64,000 bases of DNA from Hippopus hippopus (GCA_946811185.2 OX328109.1:41400129-41464128), one strand, 5' to 3'; shown: positions 11,184-23,335, numbered from the stretch's first letter. Numbers and translations are program-made. Notes: a model not told the origin generated them from the letters alone.

Positions 11184-11607
11184 GTTTTTCATCTTTTCTT
11201 GTTTAACTTTCCCTTAACTAAGGATTAGGGATCTACACTCACATTTTTCGTTACAAAATATCACTCTTCCCCCCCCCCCCCCCCTTGCCCCCAAAAATTG
11301 TTACAAAAATCTAGTTTAATTTCCTCATTAAAGAGGACGTTTTCTGTTAAATATTTACGTTTTGTTTTTATGAGTCGCCTGGCTGTCATTGTTATCATCC
11401 TGGTATATGGAGTGGCGTAAGCATGCCCCCGGCCTTGTACTGCTTCCAGTCCTGTTTCCGGTTTGCAAGACGTAACACAGGTCTTTATTGTTGCGTTACC
11501 CTAATTGTTTCTTTCTTACATAAATTACTGATGCAGAATTTTCTGATGTATCGAAAACTTCCTTTAAAACTTAAATATCGTTGGTTCAAGTCCCACCGAA
11601 AGCATTC

Positions 11608-12898
11608 TTTAGCTCTACTTGTCGAAGGCCAGCGGGCTTATGTCATGGCCCTGTGTCCGTCGTGCGTCCGTCCGTGCGTGCCTCCGTCCGTGCGTGCATT
11701 AACTTTTATTTCAAACATCTTCTTCTCTGAAACTACCCATCCAATTTTGATGAAACTTCACAGGAATGATCCTGCCATGGTCCTCTTCAGAATTTCTTGA
11801 AAGAATTTGATTCCTTCAAAAACTCTGGTTGCCATGGCAACAAAACTTTTCAGTTGAAAATCTTTGAAAATCTTCTTGTCTGAAACCATAAGGCCTAGGG
11901 CTACTAAATTTGGCATGTAGCTTTATCTAATGGACCTCTACCAAGTTCCTTGAAATAATTGCCCTTGGGTCAAAATTGGCCCCGCACTGGGGGGGGGGGT
12001 CACAATTTTTACATGGGCTTATATAGGGAAAACTTTAAAATCCTTTTGGTACCTAGCCATAGAGGTCAGAGCTACCAAATTTGGTATGTAGCTATATCAA
12101 GTGGGCATCTACCAGGAGTGCCCAAATTATAGCCATGGGGTCAAATTTGGCCCCGCCCCGGGGCTCACAAGTTTTATTTGGACTTATGTAGGGAAAACTT
12201 TAAAAATCTTCTCGTACCTAACCATAAGGCCTAGGGCTATCAAATTTAGTATGTAGCTTTATCTTGTGGGCCTCTACCAAGGGTGCCTAAATTACAGCCC
12301 TGGGGTCAAATTTGGCCCGCCCTGGGGGTCGCAAGTTTTACATGGGCTTATATAGGGAAAACTTTAAAAATCTATTTGTACCTAGCCATAAGGCCTAGGG
12401 CTACCAAATTTTGCATGTAGCTTTATCAAGTGGGCCTCTACCAAGAGAGCCCAAATGATAGCCTTTGGGTCAAGTGTGTCCCCACAACAGGGGTCACAAG
12501 TTTTACGTGGGCTTTTATAGTGAAAACTTTATGAATCCTCTTGTTACTAACCATAATAAGACCTAGGGCTACTAAATTTAGCCCTGTCTCAGGGGTCTCA
12601 TGTTTTACAGGGCCTTTTACTGGGGAAACTTTGAAAATCTTCTTGTTTATATCCACACATTCTAAACCTGTGTTATTTGGTATGGGGCTTATCTTGTGGA
12701 CCTCCACCAGGATTCAAGTAATTATAGCTTTGTGGTCAAAAATGGCTTTGCCCTGGAGCATAACTTTCTCGTAGGATTTTATAGAAATTTTGTATGTCTT
12801 CTAGTTTTAAACCGATTCGCCAAGTACTGTAATGTTTGGCTTGTAGTGTTTTTACATATTAGCCAGTGGAGCGATACAGGGCCATCATGGCCCTCTTG
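11608..12898 (+). mobile_element. Helitron/pearl-like non-autonomous element
   Basis: Left end AGCTCTACTTGTCGAAGGCC is followed by a short CCGTCCGTGCGTG microsatellite and a series of roughly 160-170 bp core repeats sharing GGGAAAACTTTAAAA and CCTAGGGCTACCAAATTT. The right end has the palindrome AGGGCCATCATGGCCCT directly before CTTG. Bivalve pearl elements and Helitron-type elements share this plan (5' block, repeated core, 3' hairpin). There is no ORF of note and a poly-G run inside. Confidence 0.75.
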
Positions 12899-13044
12899 TT
12901 TCTCAATTGTTTTCCTCAGTTAGTGTAAACAGTCACGACCTTATGTTTTTTTCCTTACAAAATATCGACCCCCCCCCCCCCCCCCCCATGGGGAGGGTGG
13001 TAGTCGATAGGGGAGGTGGGTTCAAAGTCTGCTTTAAAACCCCT
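12899..13044. other. Spacer with a poly-C run
   Basis: An uninterrupted run of C lies at about 12969-12987; such runs also occur at about 11268-11284 and 17404-17419. Lengths in such tracts are prone to sequencing error. Confidence 0.6.
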
Positions 13045-13270
13045 TTAACTCGTCACCAAACAAGAACATTTTAGAATTGTTGAAATTGAAAGCAGATGCA
13101 GACGACAAATTAGATGTGGCCCAGATGATGAAACTTGCCTGGAAAAAAGTAGGAAACATTGTGGAAAAGGAGAAAATGCTGCTTACCAACGTTTTCTCCT
13201 TTTCCAACACTTTTTCAAAGGCCGTTTCAAGCAGAGTCGTTTGAACTCGAATTTTTGTGATAAAGGGTTA
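13045..13270 (-). mobile_element. MITE family B copy
   Basis: Starts TTAACTCGTCACCAAACAAG and ends GATAAAGGGTTAA, with the central palindrome at about 13160-13210. Confidence 0.8.
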
Positions 13271-13499
13271 AACTTTAAAACAACTAAACACCATGCGACT
13301 TTCAGGATTATCAGCCCTTTGATTAAGTTTGAAAATAGGCTTTTGGTACGATAGGTTCAATTCTTACCAAGCATTCCTTTGGTTTTACGACCAAGATGAT
13401 TGTAGGCTTTTGAAAACATTGTAAAAAAAAAAGAGAGAGAAAATGCTGGTATATCCTTTCATGAACAACTTTGGCTGATTTCTAGTACATTGATCGATT

Positions 13500-13716
13500 A
13501 AACGGTGTTTAACGCCGTTTTCATCATTATTTCTCGACCTTCAGTTCACCTATCCATGCTTTCCCAGAGTTTCTTTTTACCAGTATTTCGCACAATTTTC
13601 TTCACAAGCCACAGGCTGCTTTCCCACATAACCATCATTGAAACAATGGTCAGCAGTGAGAGAGAAATGAATCCTGTCGCGATGACTATCATCAATCCTC
13701 GGAAAGAAATTGACGG
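13500..13716 (-). mobile_element. tRNA-derived SINE, head missing
   Basis: Reverse copy starting from the tail-proximal GGTGTTTAACGCCGTTTTCA, through CTATCCATGCTTTC and AACCATCATTGAAACAATGG, ending at CAATCCTCGGAAAGAAATTG where the tRNA-like head would start. Confidence 0.75.
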
Positions 13717-13787
13717 ACTTGGGAATTACAATGACCTTGGTCATTTGACTCTAAATTGTCGACTGTAAATGCTACCAACATGGACCA

Positions 13788-13995
13788 GTTTTAACCATTA
13801 GGCTGCTAAACGCGACTAATAGACATTTTACGGACAGTGTAGATCAAGATCAGACTGCAGAACGTGCAGTCTGATCTTGGATCTACGCTGTCCGATAAGG
13901 AGATTTTTTTCCCTAAAAATAACTTTGAGATTACAAGATTAGGCTTCTCGTAGTATCGGCTTGAGAGTTTTATTTCACGTAGCAGGTTAATTTTG
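13788..13995 (+). mobile_element. MITE family A copy
   Basis: Near-complete: TTAGGCTGCTAAACGCGACT, then the hairpin (13838-13898), then ACTTTGAGATTACAAG and a GTAGCAGGTTAA end. Confidence 0.8.
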
Positions 13996-14636
13996 TCGTC
14001 TGATTAAAAGTTAAGGTTAAAGTAGTAATCAGAAATAAAGTCAAGCTTGCGAGTATCTAAGATAAAGAATAACCTATTTCCTTCAAAAGGTGAAACTTTT
14101 TTTTCCGATCAATGTTTTGTAGTGTAGCAATACACTGCGGGAACTATTTCACAGCGGATGAAAAATCCATCAACCAGTTTCACCGCTAGGCCGTTCACCT
14201 CTGTAGGGTTATGTCGTTCTAGATATGTAACTAATGTCATCGAACCTTTCTACAGCAGGCTGGTTAGCAGACGACAATTTGCAAATGCATCATGCATTCC
14301 ATACTGTCTTATCGGTGAAGATTCTGTTGTGTTTATGAGAGCTTTGGAATATTTTTTGTACTCCATTTAGACTGTTACGATTATTTTAATTTTGGATCTC
14401 GAGAAGTTCATTATTTCTCATTGGTAGTCATCAGGACGACAATAACATATTTAGCAGCAGAAGATAACTTCACAGTATCTAAGCAGATGACAGTTTTCAG
14501 CGTTCATTGACGCCTTGTTATTTAAAGACTATGTTGTTGTTCTATTTCTTAGCCGGTTAATTGGAATTTATATAATCAGGATTAATGACTTTGTACAAGT
14601 ATGTATATGTTATAGTTTACTATATTTTCATATCTG

Positions 14637-15110
14637 TACCAGACGGCAAAATTATAGACACGTCTGTATAGGAGGTGCCTGTTTTTGCAGACGACAAGGG
14701 AAATGTGGCTCTAACGATGAAACTGCCTTTTAAAAATATAGAAAATATTGTTGGAAAAGAAGAAAATGCTGGGTACCAGCATTTTCTTCTTTTCCCATAA
14801 TATTTTCTAAAGCCCCAGGCTCTAAAACATGGTGAAATATGGCTCAAACAGGTGAAAAAAAAAAGTATAAAAATTTATATCATGGGGAAAGAAGAAAATG
14901 CTAGTTACCAGCATTTTATTCTTTTCCCATAATATTTTCTAAATCCCCAGGCTCATAAAACATATGGTTGTTAGGTAAAAATAAAAAAAAAAACCCATGG
15001 AGAGAGTTAGAAAATATTATGCGGAAAGAAGAAAGTGCTGGCATTCTCTTCTTTTTCCATAATATTTTCTAAAGCCTTAGGCTCTTAAAACATCGGGTTG
15101 TTTGTAAGGC
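14637..15110. mobile_element. MITE family B with the core repeated three times
   Basis: A family B copy (14637-14840) is followed by two more copies of its central palindrome and right shoulder (14875-14970, 15000-15110). Each has GAAGAAAATGCT / AGCATTTTCTTCTTTTCCCA-like arms and then CCCAGGCTC(A)TAAAACAT. Confidence 0.75.
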
Positions 15111-15179
15111 ATGATAATTGTTTATCGTTATTTTCGATATTTGCCGAGAGGTTATGCATTTGAGCTAGCTCTGGCAAGA

Positions 15180-15408
15180 GGGGGCTTAATGTATCTCTGC
15201 GCTGCATTATAACCAAGCTGGTCGTAACATAATTATGTATCCATGAAAACAACCGACTAGATCATGAGGTAGACTGGTCCTTTGGCATGCAAAAAGCTGA
15301 CCAATAGCAAAAAGTTTCGGCCCAGGTCAGCCTTTGCGGATTGCGCAGGCAGACCTGGGTCGATACTTTTTGTATATGCATTAAGTCCTCTTTTCACAGA
15401 TCATGGCT
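15180..15408 (-). mobile_element. MITE family C copy
   Basis: Hairpin near the right end (GCCCAGGTCAGCCTTTGCGG and its complement), then ACTTTTTGTATATGCATTAA and TCACAGATCATGGCTCA. Confidence 0.75.
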
Positions 15409-15638
15409 CATTTATTTAATATCGGTTCGATAAAGCTGGCTGTCATTTTCCTGGTTCCTTGGGGAGTTTCTCACAATTCCTGCCAATAGTCTAGAATCTT
15501 AGACCTTGTAATCCATTCTAGAGTGTATTCTAATTATAATTCACAAGATTTCTTGCTAATTTCAAAGGAAAGCAACTGGCCGAAATTGCGTAACTATTTA
15601 AGTTCAGCTGTAGACTAAGGGTATTTGGATTCGTTCCC

Positions 15639-15962
15639 GAACCCCGGTAGCTCATTCTGTAGCGTACAGGACTTGAGAACAGGAGGTCGCTAGTTCGATC
15701 CTAGACTCGGCCAATTTCTTTCCGAGGACTGGTGATAGTCATTGCGACAGGATCCATTCCTGTCTCAATACTGACCATTGTTTCAACGATGATTATGTTT
15801 GAAAGCAGCCAGTGATTTGGAAAGAATATTGTGTGGAGTACTGGTAAAAAGAAAGCCCAGGAAAGCATGGATAGGTGAACTGACCGTCGCGATATAACTG
15901 AGATAATGTTGAAAACGGAGTTAAACACCAATCAATCAATCAATAAATCAATCAACCAACCA
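15639..15962 (+). mobile_element. Full-length tRNA-derived SINE
   Basis: The best SINE in the window. The tRNA-like head has an A-box-like GGTAGCTCATTCTGTAGCG and B box AGTTCGATCC at about 15690-15699. The body reads GGTGATAGTCATTGCGACAG, GAAAGCAGCCAGTGATTTGG, AAGCATGGATAGGTGAACTG and GATATAACTGAGATAATG. The tail GAGTTAAACACC is followed by repeated AATC units. Mobilised in trans by a LINE (family knowledge). Confidence 0.85.
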
Positions 15963-15984
15963 GATTCGACAGTGAATTCCGAGC

Positions 15985-16260
15985 CCGGGAACGCAGTTAT
16001 GCACAAGGCTTGTTTTTATGAAGGGGTCGGTCGTTCGAATCCTGGCTCATCCAATTTTTGGAATATTAATGATAGTAAGAAAGTGTTCATTCCTGTGTCA
16101 CCGCTGATAAGTTTTTTCGATGATGTTTATTGGGAAAGCAGCCATTGGCTTTGGAAGAGTGTTGTACGGACAGCAGTTAAAAAAAAAAACTCTACGGTCG
16201 CATGGTCAGGTACACTGGCCGTAGTATTGTAATCGAAATAACGTGTAAAATGATGTCAAC
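15985..16260 (+). mobile_element. Second tRNA-derived SINE, diverged
   Basis: Lies directly downstream of the first. The head has B box CGTTCGAATCC. The body has GATAGTAAGAAAGTGTTCAT and GAAAGCAGCCATTGGCTTTG, with an internal A run. Confidence 0.7.
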
Positions 16261-16369
16261 CAAAAACACAAACAAACCTTTGGAAAGAGAGTCAATATCG
16301 CCAGCACTGGGTTGAAAGCCCAGTATGTCACTACTGACTCAATTAGGGTGACCATGGTTACCAATACAT

Positions 16370-16635
16370 TCGTACCATGCTCTGTGAAAAGGGGGCTGAA
16401 TGCATCTGCAAAAAGTATCGACCCAGAACAGCCTGCGCAGTCCGCGCAGGCTGACCTGAATCGAAACTTTCTGCTATTGGTCAGTTTTCTGTATATCAAA
16501 GGACTATTCTACCTCTGGATTCGATCGGTTGTTTGAGATAAGATTTTATAGATCAATGTTTATAACGATGACTTGCTTAGTATGCTGTATCATGGAGATG
16601 CATTGAATCCCCTGTTGCCAAAGCATGGCTCATGA
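16370..16635 (+). mobile_element. MITE family C copy
   Basis: Nearly full length: CCATGCTCTGTGAAAAGGGG, the GC-rich hairpin at 16415-16470, and the right end CCCCTGTTGCCAAAGCATGG. Confidence 0.85.
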
Positions 16636-16639
16636 GTGT

Positions 16640-16925
16640 GCTTGTTTGGGCCCAGTGTTAAGATATAGTGCTTGAAACCCAGAAGTTGTGAATTCGAATC
16701 CCTGGTAACTGGGGCTGTTTTCACCATCAATTACAAATTGCATCAAAATTAGAATTCTAAAGAATATTCTAAATGTGAAAGGAACGTAATTTCTGTTATT
16801 TCTAATTGAAGAACTATACTTAGAAAACTTTTAAGTTAGAATAGTTGGCCAATGCGGGTCCTGTCTGCTGGTAGTCCGATGGTTACATGCATGGTTTGTT
16901 TCCCCTGGAGTCGCGAATTCGGATC
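16640..16925. other. Two tRNA-like heads in otherwise plain sequence
   Basis: B-box-like GAATTCGAATCCC (about 16690) and GCGAATTCGGATCCCC (about 16913-16928) suggest SINE relics. Bodies are not recognisable. Confidence 0.3.
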
Positions 16926-16929
16926 CCCA

Positions 16930-17640
16930 AGCATGACAGAAATATGTAAAAAACTTTAAGAATCTTCTTGTATGGAACCATAAGGCCTTGTGCTTCCAAA
17001 TTTGGTATGTAGCTTTATCTTATAGACCTCTACCAAAATTCTTCAAATTATAGCCCCGTGGTCATAATTAGCTTGGCCCCGAGGTCACAGGGGCTTATAG
17101 AATTAAAACTTGAAAAATCTTTTAGTTCCTAACCTTAAAGCATAGAGCTACCAAAGTCGGTTTGTAGATTTATCTAGTGGACCCATACTAAGATAATTCA
17201 AATTATAGCCCTTGGATCAAAATTGGTCCTACCACAGGGGTCACAAGTTTTACATCGGCTAATAAAGCGAAAACTGAAAATCTTCCACTTCCTTACCATA
17301 AAGTATGTGGCTACAAAAAATTGCATGCAGCTTCATCTAATAGACTTACCAGCAATGTCCTTATTATAGTCCCAGGGTCAAAATTGCCCCTCTCATACCT
17401 CGCGCCCCCCCCCCCCCCCGTGACAAGTTTTAAATGGGCCTATATAGTAAAAAGTAAAGGAATCGTCTGGTTCCTAACCGCAAGCTCTTGGCTTTCTGAA
17501 TTTTGAATGTTGCTTCAGCTAATGGACCTGTACCAAGATTATTGAAGTTGTACCCCTTGGGTCAGCCCTTGGGGTAAAAACTTTCACAAAGGCTTAAACT
17601 ATATAGTGAAAACTTTAACAATCAGCTTGTAGTACATGAT
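16930..17640 (+). mobile_element. Pearl-like core repeats, truncated element
   Basis: Four to five diverged core repeats of the kind at 11608-12898, with the same CCATAAGGCCTTGTGCT and GGTATGTAGCTTTATCT phrases. Neither end was found. Confidence 0.65.
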
Positions 17641-18054
17641 GTCAATATGACTTAAGCTTACATACTGATCAAGGGAAATAACTCCACCCAGTTCACTCAT
17701 AACAGCAGTTTGTTTCCAATTATCTCCCCTCATTATCAAACTGCACTATTGGTACTAGCCTAGGTCCAGGCGGTAATAATCTTTTATTCACTCCTTACCA
17801 GGGTCTCCGTTGATGGTCTATACAGATCTGTGGCAAAACGATTAAATGTCTAGTTTTCAGTGCAAGTGGTTTATGTTAATGTTAAGAATTGTTATGCTCA
17901 GATGGATTGAATATTTAACATGAAGTTATGTTTGAATCATTTAGTTTTTGTTCCAGAAATTTACCATTCATGCCATTGATAAAATGTTGCCTGCCCCTAA
18001 AGTTTCGACAGTCTTCTTGTCAAAATTCTCTCGATTTCATCGATACTCAATTTA
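17641..18054. other. Unassigned
   Basis: I recognise no gene or repeat family. Confidence 0.35.
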
Positions 18055-18262
18055 ATCCTTTGGCAGCTAAGCGCTACTCAATGACCTTTTGCGGACAGTG
18101 TAGATCAAGATCAGACTGCACAGAACGTGCAGTCTGATCTTGGATCTACCCTGTCCGATATGGAGATAGATGTACAGCTAAGAATACTTTGAAATAGCAA
18201 AATTTGGGTTTTTACCATCGGATTGAAGGTTTCAGTCCACTTATTTAGCAGGATAAGGGTTG
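18055..18262 (+). mobile_element. MITE family A copy
   Basis: Full hairpin (18092-18155), shoulder ACTTTGAAATAGCAAAATTT and a tail ending TAGCAGGATAAGGGTTGAA. Confidence 0.85.
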
Positions 18263-18734
18263 AATGATACTTGATAAGACGTGCTGTATTCGTTAAAATA
18301 GAGTTAAGATAGTAGACCCGTAACGCTTCTAGTGCAACATGGAATAAAATTTCTTGTTAGTTGATAAATAAGGATTTATACTGATATAATACTTTTGCTT
18401 ATTTTTAACCGACCAGAAATTCCTTTGATGTCTGTCTTGAAATTATTTGTTGACACTTTTGTTGGTTTCCTGAAAAGGAAGGTAATTATTATCTCCCTTA
18501 GTAATGAGAATATAGTGGTTTTAGATTTATAAATGACAATTTTAAGAAGGAAAAAAAAAAGGAAAAAGTGGCTCGGTTAAAGTAGTACAATAATACTCCT
18601 TTTTAATCACAGCAAATTTTGTAGAATAATATTATGGTTGAAATAGCTGTTTTCTATTATGGGTCCACTACCTTAAGGGGTTAAGACATAATATTACTTG
18701 TTGTTGAGTACAAAAAGGTCATCAAGAGGGGACT

Positions 18735-18962
18735 GACGGAACTGTATTGTTAACCATCGGCTTGCAAAAAAAAATGAAACTTTCAAGCTGATAGTAAAAA
18801 CCCGAATAATGTGATTTCAAACTTATTTTTTTGGAGATAAGTATCTCTGTATTGGGCAGTGTTGATTCAAGATTAGACTGCACGTTCTGTGCAGTCCGAT
18901 CTTGATCTACACTGTCCGCAAAAAGGTCAGTGAGTCGCTCTTAGCTCAGCGTAAGGATTAAC
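18735..18962 (-). mobile_element. MITE family A copy
   Basis: Reverse copy: ATGAAACTTTCAAGCTGATA, then the hairpin at about 18858-18920, then GGTCAGTGAGTCGCTCTTAG. Confidence 0.8.
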
Positions 18963-19210
18963 ACAGAGCCATTGATGCCTTGGCCTTGGGTTTAGTCCCA
19001 ACCCTTTCAGAAAACTAGTCTGTGCTCGTCGACAACAATTTAGACTCGCCTTTACTGAAAGCTTTTGATACTGCAAGCATTTGCAGACGAGAAGCTAATG
19101 CCTCAAATAGAACCAAGAGAGTTCTCCGAAAATACGTTATAAGGGACTGTCTCGTTCTCGCTCGAATAATGAAATTTTGTGTATTTTCTTTTTTCAATAG
19201 ATTGAAAACT

Positions 19211-20836
19211 TTTTTAGCTCAGCTGATCACTCACCGTCCGTCGTCCGTCCGTCCGTCGTCCGTCCGTCCGTCCGTTCACATTTCTTTGTTTACACTCTAG
19301 CATCTACAAATATTAACCAATCAGCACCAAACTTGGTCAAAATATATATGACCATAAGATCTCGGATGAGTTCGATTATGGGTCTAATCGGACCAGAACA
19401 AGTGGAGTTATTTGCCCTTGAATTAGAAAAATTGCTATATTTGACTTTGTTTACACTCTAGCATCTACAAATATCAACCAATCAGCACCAAACTTGGTTA
19501 AAATATATATGACCATAAGATCTCGGATGAGTTCAATTATGGGTCTAATCGGACCAGAACGACTGGAGTTATTTGCCCTTGAATTAGAAAAATTGCTATA
19601 TTTGACTTTGTTTACACTCTAGCATCTACAAATATCAACCAATCAGCACCAAACTTGGTCAAAATATATATGACCATAAGATCTCGGATGAGTTCGATTA
19701 TGGGTCTAATCGGACCAGAACGACTGGAGTTATTTGCCCTTGAATTAGAAAAATTGCTATATTTGACTTTGTTTACACTCTAGCATCTACAAGTATCAAC
19801 CAATCAGCACCAGACTTGGTCAAAATATATATGACCATAAGATCTCGGATGAGTTCGATAATGGGTCTAATCGGACTAGAACTACTGGAGTTATATGCCC
19901 TTGAATTAGAAAGTTCTATAGAATAGTTCTTTGTCCGGACCATAACTTTGTCATCTCCAGTCCGAGCGACTTGAAACTTGGCATTTGTGTTTGTAGCAAT
20001 AACACGGAGTGTAGTGTGAAAGAACCAAAACTCTACCTGGTACTGTCCATAAGTTTTTTCCCTTTGATCGTCATTTTTACAGCATTCTCTGCTTGTCCGG
20101 AATATAACTTTGTCATCTCTAGCCTGAACATCTTCAAATTTGGTATGCATGATTGTTGAAAAATTACGGAGTGCAGTGCACAAGAACCATAACTCTTCCT
20201 AGCACAAATTTTGAGTTATTTCCCCTTTGACCTTCATTTTTATAGCATTTCTTGCTTGTCCGGAGCAAAACTTTGTCATCTTAAGTAGGAATGACTTGAA
20301 ATATGGTATGCTTATTTGTTGCAATATTTGGAAGTGCAGTGCACAAGAATTGTCACTCTAACTCGTGCTGTCTTTGAGTTATTTCCCTTTGATCGTCATT
20401 TTTACAGCATTTAGTGCTTGTCCGGAATATAACTTTGTCATCTCAAGTCAGAACGACTTCAAACTTGGTATGCATGTTTGTTGCAATATTACCTAGTACA
20501 GTGCACAAGAACAATAACTCTACCTAGCGCGGATTTTGAGTAATTCCACTTTGATCTTCATTTTTACAATATTTCTTGCTTGTCAGGAATGGAACTTTGA
20601 ATTCTCAAGTCAAATTGACTTGAGACTTGGTAAACATGTTTGTTGCATTACCTGCCCTTTGCAATTATTATGCCTCCTCGACAACTGGCGGTGGGACGGG
20701 CATATCTTGCGACAATGTGCCGCTCTTGTTTCATTATCATTTGGCCTTGAACCTCAATATTTGGTATTTATCTTCATTGTAGACCTTTACTGCTTAGTAC
20801 TCAGGTGAGCGATATAGGACCATCATGGTCCTCTTG
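19211..20836 (+). mobile_element. Helitron/pearl-like element with 161-bp tandem repeats
   Basis: 5' end TTTTTAGCTCAGCTGATCAC and a (CCGT)n microsatellite lead into four 161-bp core repeats (19281-19925). About five diverged repeats with CTTGTCCGGAATATAACTTT follow. The 3' end is the palindrome AGGACCATCATGGTCCT followed by CTTG. Overlapping open frames are repeat artefacts. Confidence 0.8.
19281..19925. repeat. 161-bp tandem repeat, four units
   Basis: TTTACACTCTAG recurs at 19289, 19450, 19611 and 19772, exactly 161 bp apart. The units differ at only a few positions. Confidence 0.95.
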
Positions 20837-21354
20837 TTTTACGATTGTTTCATGAGCCCTTGTTTTTCTGAGTGGTAAAAAAGTGTGTATGCTTTAGCGA
20901 AGTTTTAAAGATACATCTAGATCTATACTCGTTTTCAGCCAGTTTTTAGCAAGTTTTTAACCCATTCCATCCTTAATTCATGAAACTTTGATCATGTTGC
21001 CTCTGACGGCTGCAAGGTTGTACAGATTACGACGGATAAAAAACGTATTTCATGTTTTAGAGGTCTTCAAAGTGATCTCTGTTGTCGTTTCAGGTTTTAA
21101 ATCAGGACAAATCCCTTGAGCTTGCTTATCCCTTTCACCACTGGTTATTTATCTTTGTTTACACAGCTGAACCATTCTACACACTTTCAAGTTTTAACAG
21201 CGTTTTAGCTGTAAGGATGTCTCTTTAATCACTATTTATTCAAAACAAGGACTAAACAGCTTCGAGGTTTTCATCTAGAAAAGAGGGTATTTTACCCACA
21301 TTGTTTTCTTCTTCCCTTTTTTTGATTAAAAAAAAAAAACAGCGCATATAGTAA
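20837..21354. other. Unassigned
   Basis: No gene or repeat recognised. Confidence 0.35.
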
Positions 21355-21580
21355 ATTAAATGAGTCTTGTTCCGTGAAAAGGGGCTTTCGTGCATTTGCA
21401 AAAAGGATCGACTCATGCAGTTAACGTAGGCTGACATAAGTCGAAACTTTTTGCTATTTGTAATTTTTTTGCATGTTCAAGGACCATTTTACCTCATGCT
21501 CCAGTTGTTGTAAGACAAAAGGGATTTTATGGATACATGATTATATGATGACTTGCTTGGCGTAATGCATTACTAACACT
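21355..21580 (+). mobile_element. MITE family C, diverged copy
   Basis: GTTCCGTGAAAAGGGGCTTT, a weakened hairpin (GATCGACTCATGCAG / CTGACATAAGTCG) and the ACTTGCTTGGCGTAATGCAT tail. Confidence 0.7.
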
Positions 21581-21689
21581 AACAAGTGTCAAATGTTATG
21601 TAAAATTGGTTTCAGTGTTTTGCCCATGAATAGCATCGAACACAATGTATATAACCATAATTCGTTAGAGCTTCTTTCTCTATCTGTTT

Positions 21690-21828
21690 CTCCCTGCCTT
21701 CCTTCCTTCCTTCCTTCCTTCCTCCCTCCTCTCTCTCTCTCTCTAAAACCTAGAACATTATGTTTGCAGTCGCTCAATCTCTCTCAGTCGCTCTCTCTCT
21801 CTCCCAGTCTCTCTCTCTCTCTCTCTCC

Positions 21829-21875
<47 letters not shown>

Positions 21876-22045
21876 CCTAGAACATTATGTTTGCATGAGC
21901 TCTCTCTCTCTCCCAGTCGCTCTCTCTCACCCAGTCTCCCAGTCTCCCAGTCTCTCTCTCTCTCTCTCGCCCTCCCAGTCTCTCTCTCTGTCTCTCTCTC
22001 TCTCTCTCTTTCTTTCTCTCTCCCCCCTCCCGTCTCCTCTCCTCA
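21690..22045. repeat. CT/CCTT microsatellite block
   Basis: Starts with a CCTTC array, then long CT runs. The segment AACCTAGAACATTATGTTTG occurs twice inside (about 21747 and 21873), so the block includes a duplication with its flank. Confidence 0.9.
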
Positions 22046-22204
22046 CAGTATTTCATAAATTTGTACAAAGTAAATAAGATACATTTGAATGAGCGCATAG
22101 ATTGTGTCGGAAGTGCAAAGGGCTCTATTTTGCGGTCTAATGAACTTTGTCTGTATGGGGCATTCGCCGGTCAACCCTCTCGATATATCAAAACCCTTCA
22201 CGTT

Positions 22205-22560
22205 TTACCCTTTGGATGCTTGAAGAGACTTAATACCCGTTTTGCAGACAGCGTAGATCAAGATCAGACTGCACAGAACGTGGCACTTTTCCCCTGCCGA
22301 AAACAACTTTAAAATTGCAATTGCTTTGGCATGTGCTATACTATTAGCTAGAGAGAGAGACTTTTTTTTTTTAATTTATGGTTTGAACAAAATAGGTAAA
22401 TAAAATTATGATATAACGCCCGTAAAAATATACCTTAATTTCTTTCCATTACTGAACGTTTGGACCGAGTAGCGTACATCCAAGATCAGATGTATAAATG
22501 TGACTCTGATCTGAATCTACACTGTCCGTAAATTGCTCAGAGTGCCGAACGGACTGACTC
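22205..22560. mobile_element. MITE family A fragments
   Basis: A left arm (GCGTAGATCAAGATCAGACT at 22250-22280) without its partner, and a second degenerate core (CTGATCTGAATCTACACTG) at 22480-22530. Confidence 0.55.
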
Positions 22561-22561
22561 T

Positions 22562-22790
22562 TTACCAGACAACCAGATAGTAGCATTGTCTAAATTGAAA
22601 GTATAGCATGCAAAAATAAAGTTTCAAACCTAGCTCAAACCTTTGAACAAGTGAAGGAAAACATTGTGGGGAAAGGAGAAAATGCTGTTTACCAGCATTT
22701 TCTCCTTTTCCCACACTGTTTTCAAATGTAATCTTCGTCAAGGTCGGTAAAACATGGGATTGTTTGCTAAATGGTAAAGCATGTACCGTA
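22562..22790 (-). mobile_element. MITE family B copy
   Basis: Starts TTTACCAGACAACCAGATAG. Strong central palindrome at 22665-22715, and the right end GGGATTGTTTGCTAAATGGT. Confidence 0.8.
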
Positions 22791-23074
22791 TTAATGCATC
22801 TTTTTACCCTCCTTGACGACGGCGTAAATTGATTACGTATTTTGAAATCATCGTAGGAATAGGAGCTTTTGCATGTTACGCACAGTTGCTCCTTCTTCCT
22901 CAATGTTTTATTTTTCTACCAATCAAAATGAATATTTTCCATCCCTTACAATATTTGTATCACAGTAGCTAATAAGTGCCTAGTGTTATGTAAAAATACT
23001 TGTACTTTAATCGGTTAATTCTGTAGGTTAATCGTCTGTGTACCTTTTTTGAACTTTTTGCACAGGTATATATA

Positions 23075-23335
23075 AGCCATGCTCTGTGGAAAGGGGGTCT
23101 AATGCGTCTGCAAAAAGTATCGACACAGGTCAGCCTGCGCAGTCCGCGCAGACTGACCTGTGTCGAAACTGTTTGCTTTTGATAAATTTTCTGTACGCCC
23201 AAGGACTATTCTACTGCAGGATTCAGCCGGTTCGACAAAATGGATTTTATATCGATCCAGATCGATGTCATAATTTGCTTGGTAGGCCTATATTGCGTCA
23301 CGAATGTGCCTTAAGCGCCCCTTTTTCAGAGCACG
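23075..23335 (+). mobile_element. MITE family C copy
   Basis: CCATGCTCTGTGGAAAGGGG, hairpin at 23107-23170, body TTCAGCCGGTTCGACAAAAT, right end CCCCTTTTTCAGAGCACGG. Confidence 0.85.

Noticed and set aside
21593..22098. Ser/Leu-rich and Arg/Glu-rich frames
   Set aside because: Microsatellite translation, as at 1.1-1.4 kb.
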